DNA from: Rheinheimera sp. 4Y26
GTDB lineage: Bacteria; Pseudomonadota; Gammaproteobacteria; Enterobacterales; Alteromonadaceae
Assembly: GCF_025245835.1 (NCBI RefSeq)
Contig: NZ_JAOBWS010000003.1
Coordinates: forward strand, 267,061 to 331,060
Reading direction: 5' to 3'
DNA length: 64,000 nucleotides
Both the position numbers and the translations under genes were made by a program. Positions 9,512 to 18,651 of this stretch are shown here, in pieces. The notes under the pieces were generated by a model. It made no database searches, was not told the DNA's origin, and saw nothing but the letters and a program-made list of their open reading frames with translations. Each line of letters begins with the position of its first letter. Within the stretch, counting starts at the first letter, position 1.

Positions 9512-9614
9512 TGCTGCGGATAGTTAAAATCAAAACCGGCAAGTCAGTTGAAAAGCTGAACACGCAAAGCTATGGGCCTAAGGTTGAAAAACTAAGGTTG
9601 CCAGGTTGCAGCAG
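9512..9614 (+). ncRNA. Candidate cyclic-di-GMP-I (GEMM-I) riboswitch aptamer
   Basis: The order of elements matches the Vc2-type c-di-GMP-I aptamer. It has a closing stem TGCTGC/GCAGCA (9512-9517 with 9608-9613), then GGCAA (9538-9542), a 6-bp hairpin capped by a GAAA tetraloop (TCAGTT-GAAA-AGCTGA), the invariant ACGCAAAGC (9572-9580), GGGCCTAAGG with its partner AACTAAGG forming the tetraloop-receptor stem, and finally GGTTGCCAGGTTGC. It lies about 130 bases before the ATG of a PAS-PAS chemoreceptor on the same strand, in a gap with no other gene. The intervening bases can form another weak stem (AGGTG with CACC) that might be the expression platform. The match is by eye; covariance scoring would settle it. 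Confidence 0.8.
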
Positions 9615-9740
9615 ACACAGAGGTGGTCAGTCCATACCCTCACCGCCTGTTGACACTCTCCCTGCCGCTCTCATTGCCCGTGTTTTTGCATCAACACACA
9701 GCTCACTTAAATTAGGCAGCTCAGCAGCAAGGAAAACCCT

Positions 9741-11045
9741 ATGTTTAATCAAAAACTCAAAATTGCGTTACAACAAAGCCAGCATGATCTGCAGTCGGTG
9801 CAACATTACATCAGCTCTATCGAACGCAATATTGCTGTGATTGAATTTTTGCCCGATGGCACCATTTTGCATGCAAACAGGGCTTTTCTGGATACTGTAG
9901 GTTATCGCTGGGATGAAATTTGTGGCCGCCACCACAGTATGTTTTGTGACAAGGAACATCAACAGAGCAAAACATACCAGCAGTTCTGGCAACAGCTGGC
10001 ACAGGGTCACAGCCAGGCTGACACTTTTATGCGCCTTTGCAAAAACGGTCAGAAAATCTGGCTGGAGGCCACTTATTTTCCGGTGATTGAACAAGGCAAA
10101 GTGGTGAAAGTCGTTAAGTTTGCTGCCGACGTCAGCGCCAAAACCAGACAACTGATGGAACAGCAGGCCATTATTGCTGCCCTGCATAAATCACAGGCGA
10201 TTATCGAATTCAGCCCATGCGGCCATATTCTGCATGCCAATCAGAATTTCCTCGCCACTGTAGGTTACAGCCTGGAACAAATCTGTGGTCAACATCACCG
10301 GATGTTTTGTTTTGATGAATTTTACCGCCAGCAACCGGATTTCTGGCAGGAACTGCAGCAGGGCCAGTTTAAATCCGGCCAGTTTGAGCGCAAAAATGCA
10401 CAGGGCGAGGCTATATGGGTGGAAGCAACTTATAACCCGGTCTTTGATGAAGAACGGCGGGTGGTCAAAGTGATTAAATTTGCCAGTGATATCACCGCCT
10501 TGATCCGGCAACGTCAGGCAGTGCTGAATGCCACAGCCACAGTTCAGCAAATCCAGCAACACAACACCGAGCTTTTTGCTCAGGGTGAACATCTGCTAAA
10601 ACAAAGTGTTGATAATTCCGGAGCGGTGAATCTGGAAGTAAATAAAGCTGCCACTTTGCTGCAGCAGCTGGCAGAACAATCGCAGGCCATTTATGCCATG
10701 GTCAGCACTATTCGTCATATTGCGGATCAAACCAACTTGTTGGCATTAAATGCCGCCATCGAAGCAGCGCGGGCTGGCGAACATGGCCGTGGTTTTGCCG
10801 TGGTAGCCGATGAAGTCCGGCACCTGGCATCCAGCACCGGTCAGTCGACTGTCGAGATTGAAGCTGTAGTAAAAACCAATCTGGGCTTAACCCAAAAAGC
10901 ACTGCAGAGTATGCAACAAGCCAGCACTGAGTCAGACCGCGGCCATGCACTGATCAACGACACTGCCGAGGTTTTTGTTGGCTTTCGCAACAGTAACGAA
11001 CAAGTGCAGCATGCCGTGACTGAACTGTCGAAGTTCTGTGCCTGA
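9741..11045 (+). CDS. Soluble PAS-PAS methyl-accepting chemoreceptor, BdlA-like
   Basis: This 434-residue protein has two tandem PAS domains (about 20-145 and 148-265). Both hold the repeated pattern [20 protein letters not shown] / [20 protein letters not shown], then [13 protein letters not shown] / [13 protein letters not shown] and [13 protein letters not shown] / [14 protein letters not shown] coiled signalling region with the highly conserved hairpin tip [20 protein letters not shown] (about 330-350) completes it. No transmembrane helix or HAMP is seen, so it is cytoplasmic. Length and layout resemble Pseudomonas BdlA (PAS-PAS-MCP), which controls biofilm dispersal with c-di-GMP. The ATG follows AAGGAAAACCCT. 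A candidate c-di-GMP-I riboswitch sits in its leader, tying expression to the same messenger. Confidence 0.88.
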   Translation: MFNQKLKIALQQSQHDLQSVQHYISSIERNIAVIEFLPDGTILHANRAFLDTVGYRWDEICGRHHSMFCDKEHQQSKTYQQFWQQLAQGHSQADTFMRLCKNGQKIWLEATYFPVIEQGKVVKVVKFAADVSAKTRQLMEQQAIIAALHKSQAIIEFSPCGHILHANQNFLATVGYSLEQICGQHHRMFCFDEFYRQQPDFWQELQQGQFKSGQFERKNAQGEAIWVEATYNPVFDEERRVVKVIKFASDITALIRQRQAVLNATATVQQIQQHNTELFAQGEHLLKQSVDNSGAVNLEVNKAATLLQQLAEQSQAIYAMVSTIRHIADQTNLLALNAAIEAARAGEHGRGFAVVADEVRHLASSTGQSTVEIEAVVKTNLGLTQKALQSMQQASTESDRGHALINDTAEVFVGFRNSNEQVQHAVTELSKFCA

Positions 11046-11132
11046 AAGTCCGGGCTGCGGTCTGATACCGCGCCGCGCTATAGGCACAGCTCTGGTTCGG
11101 CGCTATGATGACAGCTTTTTTATGCGGGAAGC

Positions 11133-11699
11133 ATGATGCGTCAGAATTATTCCAGCGAAGCATGCCAGCAAATCAGCTGGCACATTGCCGTTGCTTCAGC
11201 CAACCCGGCCAAAATTAAAGCAGTAAAACAATGTTTTACTGAAGTTTTTCCGGATAAAACCTTAGAGGTGCAAGGTTTTGCCGTGCCTTCAGGCGTAGCT
11301 GCGCAGCCAATGAGCAGCGAAGAAACTTTATTGGGAGCGCAAAACCGCATCAGCGCACTGAAACAGCAGGTGCAGGCCGATTTTTATGTCAGTATCGAAG
11401 CGGGTTTGGATGGTGAATTTACTTTTGCCTGGATGCTGATTGAACATCAGGGCATTTTGGGCAAAGCACGCTCGGCCAGTCTGATGTTACCGCGCTCAGC
11501 CTTACAAATGCTGCATCAGGGGCAGGAGCTTGGGGATGTGATGGACCAGTTATTTGGCACCGACAATATCAAACAGGCCGGTGGTGCTATTGCACTGCTA
11601 ACAGGCCACAGACTCAGCCGCAGCAGTGTTTATCAACAGGCCCTGATACTGGCTTTGATCCCGTTTTTACAACCAGAGTTATACCCAAAGGCTCCGTAA
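11133..11699 (+). CDS. yjjX: Inosine/xanthosine triphosphatase, YjjX family
   Basis: The 188-residue protein contains IAVASANPAKIKAVKQCF, followed by PSGVAAQPMSSEETLLGAQN and SIEAGLDGEF, the pattern of the YjjX NTPase family, related to Maf/Ham1 folds. It hydrolyses non-canonical ITP and XTP, cleaning the nucleotide pool. Residues 100-165 include DQLFGTDNIKQAGGAIALLTG and the family's closing RSSVYQQALILALIPF. Two in-frame ATGs (11133 and 11136) follow GGGAAG; the first is used here. It lies convergent to the thioesterase gene, with GC-rich inverted repeats (GCAGG, GCAGC) between them. Confidence 0.88.
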   Translation: MMRQNYSSEACQQISWHIAVASANPAKIKAVKQCFTEVFPDKTLEVQGFAVPSGVAAQPMSSEETLLGAQNRISALKQQVQADFYVSIEAGLDGEFTFAWMLIEHQGILGKARSASLMLPRSALQMLHQGQELGDVMDQLFGTDNIKQAGGAIALLTGHRLSRSSVYQQALILALIPFLQPELYPKAP

Positions 11700-11754
11700 A
11701 ACAGCAGGCCTGCAGCTGCAGTCCCTGCTAAACCGCAGCTGATGGCTGCAGTTA

Positions 11755-12141
11755 TCAGTTGGCCAGCAGCGCCAGTGCTTCAGGCACAAAAGGCCGGCCA
11801 CGTTGATTCAGCGCAGTGCCTGTCACCAGCGCATCCAGCAGCACAGCACCGTCGCGGCTGCGCACGACTTGCTGGCGAAAGCCAAAACGTACTTTAGAAA
11901 TTGGTTGATATTGCACTGTCACCGCAAATAAATCGCCGCTGGTTAATGAGCCTTTGTAATCCATTTCACTGCGCACCACCACCAGGTTAATGCCATCGCG
12001 CGCAAGAGCCGCAAAATCAATGCCTTTACTTAATAAAAACTCATGGCGGGCATGTTCCAGATAATTAAAATACACGGCATTGTTCACAATACCTTGCATA
12101 TCACATTCGTAATCCCGCACCTTAAAATCTACCGCAAACAC
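11755..12141 (-). CDS. Acyl-CoA thioesterase, 4HBT hotdog family
   Basis: This 128-residue single hotdog protein has the YbgC/FadM-type active-site segment VRDYECDMQGIVNNAVYFNY followed by LEHARHEFL, in which the D near residue 13 is the expected catalytic acid. The start is GTG at 12141, six bases after AGGAG; an ATG two bases upstream is out of frame. Such enzymes hydrolyse short to medium acyl-CoA thioesters in the cytoplasm. It lies 54 bases after the methyltransferase gene on the same strand and may be co-transcribed with it. The substrate cannot be assigned. Confidence 0.85.
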   Translation of the reverse strand: MFAVDFKVRDYECDMQGIVNNAVYFNYLEHARHEFLLSKGIDFAALARDGINLVVVRSEMDYKGSLTSGDLFAVTVQYQPISKVRFGFRQQVVRSRDGAVLLDALVTGTALNQRGRPFVPEALALLAN

Positions 12142-12195
12142 ATCAAGCTCCTGAAGTCACTGAAAAATAGGCCAATTGTCGCTGATTTTAACGCC

Positions 12196-13413
12196 TTAGC
12201 TGGTCGGTTCAGCGCTTGCAAGCAAGGTTTCCAGGCAATGCTGTTTGATGCCATAAAAAGCTTTCAGCTCAGCAATCTGGGCAAGTATCGCTTTGTTATC
12301 CTTTGGTTTTTTTCGCTTTTGCGCCAGGATCATTTTATTTTTGCTGGTATGTTCCAGACTAATAAATTCAAATACCTGAGTATCGTAACCATGGGCTTCG
12401 AGCAATAAAGCGCGCAGGCCATCAGTCAGCATTTCCGCCTGCTGGCCGGCATGGATCCCATGCACCAGCAAAGGAGATAATACCGGCGGGCTTAACAGCT
12501 GCGGCCGCAGCTCCTTATGACAACAAGGCGAACACATAATAATTTCTGCGCCGGTGCGAATACCCATATGAATTGCATAATCGGTGGCGGTATCGCAGGC
12601 ATGCAGCGCTATCATCACGTTAATACCACGGGCTTTAAAATGTTTGACGTCTCCCTGCTCAAACTGCAGCCCATCAAGCTTAAGTGCCCGTGCTGTGTTA
12701 TTGCATAAGTCCACTAACGGCTGGCGTAGCTCCACCCCTGTCACCTGAGCTTTCAGGCCAAGGGTGCTGGTCAGATAATCAAAGACGGCAAAAGTTAAAT
12801 AAGCTTTGCCCGAACCAAAATCCGCTACATGCAAAGCCTGCTGCTGTGCCAGACCGGTTTGACTGATGGCTTTGGAAAGTACCTCAATAAACTTATTAAT
12901 TTGCTTCCATTTTTTTGACATGGACGGAATAAGCTGGCCCTGTGCGTCGGTAATACCCAGCGCTTGTAAATAAGGCCGGCTTTGTTCAACAAAACGGTGT
13001 TTTTCTTTATTATGGGCCAAAATGGCCGGCGCTTTGCTGAGGGCAATTTTGCGTTTATTCAGAAGCACTTTGCCTTTTTTACTGATACCAAGCTGCACTT
13101 CCTGACTTTGGGTTTCCAACAACACATTATAAAAATCGCGGCCAATCCACTCTGTCAGCAGGTCACAAGCCTGAGGCAAGGTATAATTTTTGGTGGTGTC
13201 AAAGGTGCGGTTTTCCGCTAAAAACGACAACAACAACTCATTTTTCAGCTGCACCGGCCTGATTTGCACCCGCTGTAACTCGGCATCCTGCCCCTGATAT
13301 TTTGACAATAACAACCGTACCAGCACTCCGGCGGTAAAAGCCTGGCGGAACAGGTCGATAAATTCACTCAGTGCTGGATCTGTAGGGACGGCAATAGGCT
13401 CAATGGGGGTCAT
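12196..13413 (-). CDS. Class I SAM-dependent methyltransferase (Methyltransf_32 type)
   Basis: The 405-residue protein has a basic central region (GKVLLNKRKIALSKAPAIL) and, from about residue 190, a Rossmann methyltransferase domain. VADFGSGKAYLTFA is motif I and VTGVELRQPLVDLCN holds the acidic ribose-binding residue. IALHACDTATDYAI and CSPCCHKEL follow, a combination typical of Methyltransf_32 proteins related to the GSTCD C-terminal domain. The target could be RNA or protein; the basic N-terminal half suggests nucleic acid, which is inference. The ATG at 13413 is unambiguous. Confidence 0.78.
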   Translation of the reverse strand: MTPIEPIAVPTDPALSEFIDLFRQAFTAGVLVRLLLSKYQGQDAELQRVQIRPVQLKNELLLSFLAENRTFDTTKNYTLPQACDLLTEWIGRDFYNVLLETQSQEVQLGISKKGKVLLNKRKIALSKAPAILAHNKEKHRFVEQSRPYLQALGITDAQGQLIPSMSKKWKQINKFIEVLSKAISQTGLAQQQALHVADFGSGKAYLTFAVFDYLTSTLGLKAQVTGVELRQPLVDLCNNTARALKLDGLQFEQGDVKHFKARGINVMIALHACDTATDYAIHMGIRTGAEIIMCSPCCHKELRPQLLSPPVLSPLLVHGIHAGQQAEMLTDGLRALLLEAHGYDTQVFEFISLEHTSKNKMILAQKRKKPKDNKAILAQIAELKAFYGIKQHCLETLLASAEPTS

Positions 13414-13461
13414 GCTGGTTCCGATGCAAAAAAATATCGCCGGATTATATCAGAGCCCGGC

Positions 13462-14421
13462 TTAAAACTGCTGCGCTGGCTTTATTGCTTCGTTTATTTT
13501 AATTTTTTCCACCCGGGTGGAAGCTGGTAACTGCAACCAGAATTCGTTGATGCTGGTAGGTGTGGCCGGCGGTAACACCGGATTTGGCAGCTCAAACACC
13601 AGCGACTGACTGTACTGACTGAGCGGAAATACATGCCGGCTCACCGGATGTTGTTGCATAAAAGCCTGCAACTGACCTGATATCGCCAGTGCCGTTAAGC
13701 CTTTTTGCAGCCGTTTGGCCAGAGGTTCATTGCTTTGTTTGACAAAAAAATACATAGCGTAGGGATACTTCAGCAACACATCAGTGCTGAACATCAGATC
13801 CGGATACTCTTTGGCAAAATGTGCCACTTCAGACGGGCCTTCAAACACACTACGCGGGAAATAATCACAACGTTTTTTACTGAGCAAAGACAACATCTGA
13901 TCATAACCATCGACCCGTAAAACCTTCAGGCCAGCATGCTCCATAATGGTTGAATCCGGCCAGTTGCTGCCCTGACAGGCGGTAAGCTGCTGTAGCTCTG
14001 AAAAACTGCTCAACTGCTTAAAACCGGCCAAATCGGTTTTGCGGATCATAAAACCGCGCCAGCCTAAACCTCCACCAAGCAGCGGCACCCGGATAGGCAA
14101 CAAATTTTTTTCCAGCTGCAAATCGGTGCCAAAACGATGTAAATCAATAAAATTACCTTTGTGCAGCATGTAAAACATATTGCCATGACGGGGTGGCATC
14201 AGCTCCTGCACCCGTGCTGGCCCAAACTCAGCTTCGGTTTGTTTAAGCACCAGCTGCAATAAATCCTGATAATAAGCATGGCTGGCTTCCTGAATCGACT
14301 GCTGCCCCAGGGTGCGGATCACAGTTTCTGTAGCAGATGCACCTCTTGCCAGCCCAAACCAGAATAGCAATAACAACAGGGAAATGCGCAGGCGCGGTAG
14401 GCTGAACATCACAAAAAACAC
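13462..14421 (-). CDS. Periplasmic substrate-binding-like protein
   Basis: This 319-residue exported protein has a signal peptide (LRISLLLLLFWFGLARGASA). The body shows features of two-lobed binding proteins: RVPLLGGGLGWRGFMIRK, LTACQGSNWPDS, then KRCDYFPRSVFEGPSE and PYAMYFFVKQSNEPLAKRLQ. It resembles the transporter-substrate-binding-domain family widespread in Alteromonadales, usually without ABC partners. The start is GTG at 14421 with GAGG five bases upstream; the ATG at 14409 is an alternative. No transporter genes are adjacent and the ligand is unknown. The gene to its right encodes another periplasmic binding protein (TorT). Confidence 0.7.
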   Translation of the reverse strand: MFFVMFSLPRLRISLLLLLFWFGLARGASATETVIRTLGQQSIQEASHAYYQDLLQLVLKQTEAEFGPARVQELMPPRHGNMFYMLHKGNFIDLHRFGTDLQLEKNLLPIRVPLLGGGLGWRGFMIRKTDLAGFKQLSSFSELQQLTACQGSNWPDSTIMEHAGLKVLRVDGYDQMLSLLSKKRCDYFPRSVFEGPSEVAHFAKEYPDLMFSTDVLLKYPYAMYFFVKQSNEPLAKRLQKGLTALAISGQLQAFMQQHPVSRHVFPLSQYSQSLVFELPNPVLPPATPTSINEFWLQLPASTRVEKIKINEAIKPAQQF

Positions 14422-14545
14422 CTTTACCTCATACAGATAGCTTTAGCATAGTGGAATTGCCCCGCCACAGCCAGCTATGCTTTACCAGCCCAGCCCGGCA
14501 TAAAACCAGCCTCTGGCGGCATTTTTTCCACTCAGCTGATTTCAG

Positions 14546-15649
14546 CTAAAGTGGTTTCTCCGGCAGCTCTGGCTTTGTATCGGGCAAATCCAGCAGCTCG
14601 CGCCGAATGATCCACTGCTCGTCCGGCGGTAACAACCTGTCCATCGGGTAAGAGGCCAGATTATCGGCTTGCAGGACCTCAATTTGTGGCGCCACATAAG
14701 CTGGCACCCGCTCTTTTTGTAACAGCCTTATTGCCAGGTCAACCGCAATCCGCGCCTGGATCACCGGCGAGTCGGTGACAGCTGCGGCTATCAGGCCTTG
14801 TTGTAACAGCTCAATGACAGCCGGATTGGCATAATAAGCCACAATTTTTGGCAAAGGTTTGGCACCGCCCTGCGATTTGCCGGCCTGATCTTTATGCAAT
14901 AACTGCTGATGCAATAACTGCGACACCACTTTAGCGGCAACTGCATTGGCCAGCACCACATCCACATCAGGATTTTTAGCAAAAAAATTACGGGCAAGAC
15001 CCGCCTGACTAAAAGCGTCTGTTGGACCATAACCTGCATGCAACACCTGAGTTTGGCTGCCCCGTAGCGTATTTGTTAACCCTGTTTCAGCATCCCGTAC
15101 CCAGGCTGCACCTTCCGGCCCCGGAAACCAGGCAAGTTTTAATGGCTTGTTGCCGTGCGGCTTTAAAATATATTGGGCGGCGGCGGCCGACATACCGGCA
15201 AAAGACAACGACGAATGACTACTGACCCCGGCACTGTCGATGCCGTTAATCAGGTCTATCACCGGAATTCCCCTGGCGCTGAGCTGCCGGATTTGCGCAT
15301 CCAGCCCATTGGCAGAGATAGCCGCAATAATATAAGCGTCGGCTTTTTTCTGTTCGCATAACCTGAGTTGTTCAATTTGTTTGGTGGCATTTTCGTAACC
15401 TCCGGCTTCATAAATACCCAGCATCACGCCTTGTCTGGCCGCTTCTTCCGATAAACCCCAAGCCACGCCCCACCAATAATGATCTTTGCCATGGGGCAAC
15501 AAGGCACATAAGCGCCATTGCCGCTGGGCCTTGGGCAAAGGGTTGTATTGTTGTTTTTGACCATCTGCTATCACAGGTACCGGAAACCAGTGAGCTGCAA
15601 GTGCAGGACAGATAAGCAATGACAGAAAAAGCGCCACAATTCGTTTCAT
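14546..15649 (-). CDS. torT: TMAO-sensing periplasmic binding protein TorT-like
   Basis: The 367-residue exported protein matches TorT in order and content: signal peptide (MKRIVALFLSLLICPALAA), AHWFPVPVIADGQKQQYNPL, WRLCALLPHGKDHYWWGVAW, YEAGGYENATKQIEQL, and FPGPEGAAWVRDAETGL. TorT binds trimethylamine N-oxide in the periplasm and presents the signal to the sensor kinase TorS, which controls TMAO respiration. The start at 15649 is eight bases after AGGAG; the frame stays open to 15679 but without ribosome-binding support. No torS, torR or torCAD gene is in the window, so it is an orphan here and may serve a distant or different sensor. Confidence 0.82.
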   Translation of the reverse strand: MKRIVALFLSLLICPALAAHWFPVPVIADGQKQQYNPLPKAQRQWRLCALLPHGKDHYWWGVAWGLSEEAARQGVMLGIYEAGGYENATKQIEQLRLCEQKKADAYIIAAISANGLDAQIRQLSARGIPVIDLINGIDSAGVSSHSSLSFAGMSAAAAQYILKPHGNKPLKLAWFPGPEGAAWVRDAETGLTNTLRGSQTQVLHAGYGPTDAFSQAGLARNFFAKNPDVDVVLANAVAAKVVSQLLHQQLLHKDQAGKSQGGAKPLPKIVAYYANPAVIELLQQGLIAAAVTDSPVIQARIAVDLAIRLLQKERVPAYVAPQIEVLQADNLASYPMDRLLPPDEQWIIRRELLDLPDTKPELPEKPL

Positions 15650-15860
15650 CAACAACACTCCTGACATCCATGACAACAAGGCTTATGGCTCAGGCCCGGG
15701 TGCATGCAGCACAGCTTGCAGCGACAACACAGGCAACAGTCACATTCTGAATCGACTGAGCCTTTATTGCTTAGCCGCGGTTTTTTCAGGGAAATTTGCT
15801 TGGCAGCCAAAGCGGCAAACATTAGCATAGAGCACTTTTCGATAAATGATGGAACATCAG

Positions 15861-16484
15861 ATGAGCCTGACCCAGACCTTGTGCCGGCTTGCCGCCGGTT
15901 TTAGTCTGCTGCTGTTATTAGCCTCTTGCAGCAGTATCAGTAAAGATGAATGTTTGCGTGGTGACTGGTACAGCCTGGGCGTTAACGATGGCAAAGCCGG
16001 CACTCTGGCCAGTAAGTTTCGCGACTATCAAAAAGACTGTACTGAACATGGTGTCACGCCCGACTTTAAAGCCTATCAGCAAGGTCATAGCCAGGGTTTA
16101 GTGTTTTATTGTGATTTCCCGCACGGTGAAGCCCGTGGCCGCAGTGGCGCTGAATACAACACGGCCTGCAGCGGTAAACTTGAAGCCGATTTTCGCCGTG
16201 GTTATCAGCAAGGCCGGCGCTGGTATCAGGCCAAATCGAAGGTGGACGAATTAGGCTCAGCCATTAACAGCATCCAAATGCGGATAGAACAGCATAAAGA
16301 TGAGATTTATCGCAGCAATCAACAAATTGCGATGGAAAATGACCCAAACCGTCGGGCTTCTTTGTTATACCGCACCGACAGGCTCAGAGATGAACTGGAA
16401 GATTTCCACACCGAACTTGGCCGGTTACAGGTACAGTTTTATCAGGCACAACAAGCATTTGCACCACTAAACCGATCTTATTAA
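15861..16484 (+). CDS. DUF2799 lipoprotein with C-terminal coiled coil
   Basis: The product, about 207 residues, starts with a lipoprotein signal (LLLLLASC lipobox, Cys near residue 23). The DUF2799 region follows, with repeated GxxDGxxG-like patterns: DWYSLGVNDGKAGT, FKAYQQGHSQGLVFYC and FRRGYQQGRRWYQ. The last 70 residues form a coiled coil (DELGSAINSIQMRIEQHKDE onward). The start at 15861 has GGA six bases upstream; the ATG at 15846 is the alternative. Four to five cysteines in the mature part suggest disulfides in the envelope. The function of this family is not known. It is divergent from torT, with a GC-rich hairpin after the stop. Confidence 0.75.
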   Translation: MSLTQTLCRLAAGFSLLLLLASCSSISKDECLRGDWYSLGVNDGKAGTLASKFRDYQKDCTEHGVTPDFKAYQQGHSQGLVFYCDFPHGEARGRSGAEYNTACSGKLEADFRRGYQQGRRWYQAKSKVDELGSAINSIQMRIEQHKDEIYRSNQQIAMENDPNRRASLLYRTDRLRDELEDFHTELGRLQVQFYQAQQAFAPLNRSY

Positions 16485-16506
16485 CTAACATTTATCGCCC
16501 GGCAAA

Positions 16507-16530
16507 AACGGCAGCAAAGGCTGCCGTTGT
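16507..16530 (+). terminator. Hairpin terminator after the DUF2799 gene
   Basis: The stem AACGGCAGC/GCTGCCGTT with the loop AAAG is followed by GTTGTTT. It lies between convergent genes. Confidence 0.65.
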
Positions 16531-16587
16531 TGTTTGTGGCGTTACTGCAGCGTTACAGCACCGGTCAGGCTTGCGCTTTGCTGTTGT

Positions 16588-18651
16588 TTAACCCTGTTTG
16601 AGCCGGTGATATAAATCAGATTGCTGATACCTGAGCCAGCCCCAGTGCTGTAATAATTGCTCTGCGGCCTGCAGCTGTGGCGCTGTAAGTTCGGGCTGTT
16701 GTTTGCGGTACAACATCAGGCGCTTATCGCCACTCTCACTTTGAGCACTAAAATATTTATCGCGAAAATCATAGACCAGTCTGTTGTTTTCGCTGCTGAT
16801 TGCAGCAATTTGTAAAGGCGCCCGGATAAGCCCCACCACCTGAAGCACAGCAGGCGCATATGCTGCGTGCTCTGCCACTGTTGGCGGTAACAACAACGCC
16901 TGGCGCAACATCAGCTCAGCCATCTGCACATGGCCAAAGACCGCTGGCAATTGTTGTTGCTGATTGCTGACATAAAAAATCCGGGTCTGGGCGTCATTGA
17001 GCTGATGGCCATGTCCTAAAAAACCATCATCAAACAACGACTCGCCATGATCGGCCGTCACCACCAATAAGCTGTTATCCAGCACCTGATGCTTCGCCAA
17101 TAATTGCCGGATTTGCCCAAGCGCCAGATCGGCATTGGCTACCGCATTGGCGTAACTTTGTTCCAGCAATTTTTTATTGCGCTCATTTATTTGGCTGCGG
17201 CTTATCAGCACCTCACTGAGCAGCTTTTTTGTCTGACCATGCACATAAGGGTAATGCGCCGCCTGCAGATTAATGTACACAAACTGCGGCTGTTGCCAGT
17301 TGAGCTCGCTGAATCTCTGCGCAACCTGCTGCACTACCCTGTCTTCACTGAGACGCAGCGACCCCAGGGTGGTTGAGGGGTACACCCTGTCTTCTATTGC
17401 GGTTTTGGCGTCAAAATAATAATGTCCGGGCTGTTTCATCCCTACTGTAGCGGCCACATCACCAAAATCTTCGGCCTGGCCCGAAATATAGTTTTGCTGA
17501 TAACCCAGTTTGCCAAGCGCCTGCACCAGGCTCATTTCCACAGGTCTGCTGCTTAAACTGCGGTTAAACAAAGCTTTGAGTGAACTGGTGGTAAAACCGG
17601 TATGGCTGTAAACCTGCTGACTAAAACTGCCTTGTCTGGCAATAGCCGACAACTCTGGCATCACGGCTTTGCCGTTTAAAGTGGCAAACAGCTGATCCGC
17701 CCTGACACTTTCCAGCACCACCAACACCAGATGTTGTGGCCGGCGCTGCTCGCTGATGGCTTGTTTTACCAGCGCAGGCAGTGGGTCCTCTGGTTTTGGC
17801 AAAGCTGGCAAATCACCAAATAAGTCATCTTCATCGATACCATTGCCCGGTATATCCATGGCACCCGGAAATCTTTTGGCATCAAATGGATGTTGATCAA
17901 CCTTAGGTAAAAACCAGCCGTAACCGTCGCCATCGGCATCGGTCAGGGCTGTGGCGACAGCAGCAAACAGCTGCTGCGAAACCTTTTTCTCAAGTGCATC
18001 ATGGTATTGCTGCCTTGCGCCCACCCATTGCAATTGCGGCAACATCAGCAATAAACACCAGCATGTGAGCAGCCACCAGCCACGCCTGTGGGGTAATAAG
18101 GTCAGACGGTGGCGCTCGAGCCGGCGGTACACCAGCCATAACAACAGCACCAACAATAACAGCGGCGCCAGCAGCAATAGCAGATGAATGCCAAGCTCGC
18201 CCGCTACCATGCGAATCGCCTGCCAGCCACTGCCGCCGCCCAGATTCTGCAGCACCTGCCAATCCATATTGCCGCCAAAATAATCCACCAGCTCAGTGCG
18301 CAGCAGCACGGTACAGAGCAGCGCCGTTAGCAGCAATAACATAAACATCAGATGGCTGCGTAAGCTGGCTTTACCACGCAGCAACAGCAAATACAGGCTA
18401 AAGGCGAATAAAATAAGGGCAATGTCGGCCACAGCAGAGAGCAGCACAAACAGCAGACGTTCAAAGGGTTCATCAAAAGTCAGAGGGCGCAAAAAACCCG
18501 GCGCGGCAAATAAATCAAATTGCCGCACTAACAACAGGCTTTCGCTGGCACACAGCACTGCCGCCACCAGACACAACAACAGCAATGAAATTTTATCGAT
18601 GTGAAGATGGCGACGATACCAATCTATGCCGCTTTTTATAAATGATTTCAT
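16588..18651 (-). CDS. Inner-membrane sulfatase / LTA-synthase-like phospho-transferase
   Basis: The 687-residue protein has about five N-terminal membrane helices (residues 20-215), a DADGDGYGWFLP calcium-binding loop (about 240), and a periplasmic alkaline-phosphatase-superfamily domain. That domain includes VLVVLESVRADQL (metal-binding D/E), SHTGFTTSSLKALF with the Thr expected as nucleophile, VYINLQAAHYPYVHG, and LLVVTADHGESLFDDGFLGH with the D-H metal ligands. Similar proteins transfer phosphoglycerol or phosphoethanolamine to surface glycans or lipids (MdoB/EptA/LtaS-type), or act as sulfatases. The exact reaction is not readable. It starts at the overlapping TAATG of the upstream DUF2238 gene, so the two are translationally coupled. 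Confidence 0.8.
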   Translation of the reverse strand: MKSFIKSGIDWYRRHLHIDKISLLLLCLVAAVLCASESLLLVRQFDLFAAPGFLRPLTFDEPFERLLFVLLSAVADIALILFAFSLYLLLLRGKASLRSHLMFMLLLLTALLCTVLLRTELVDYFGGNMDWQVLQNLGGGSGWQAIRMVAGELGIHLLLLLAPLLLLVLLLWLVYRRLERHRLTLLPHRRGWWLLTCWCLLLMLPQLQWVGARQQYHDALEKKVSQQLFAAVATALTDADGDGYGWFLPKVDQHPFDAKRFPGAMDIPGNGIDEDDLFGDLPALPKPEDPLPALVKQAISEQRRPQHLVLVVLESVRADQLFATLNGKAVMPELSAIARQGSFSQQVYSHTGFTTSSLKALFNRSLSSRPVEMSLVQALGKLGYQQNYISGQAEDFGDVAATVGMKQPGHYYFDAKTAIEDRVYPSTTLGSLRLSEDRVVQQVAQRFSELNWQQPQFVYINLQAAHYPYVHGQTKKLLSEVLISRSQINERNKKLLEQSYANAVANADLALGQIRQLLAKHQVLDNSLLVVTADHGESLFDDGFLGHGHQLNDAQTRIFYVSNQQQQLPAVFGHVQMAELMLRQALLLPPTVAEHAAYAPAVLQVVGLIRAPLQIAAISSENNRLVYDFRDKYFSAQSESGDKRLMLYRKQQPELTAPQLQAAEQLLQHWGWLRYQQSDLYHRLKQG

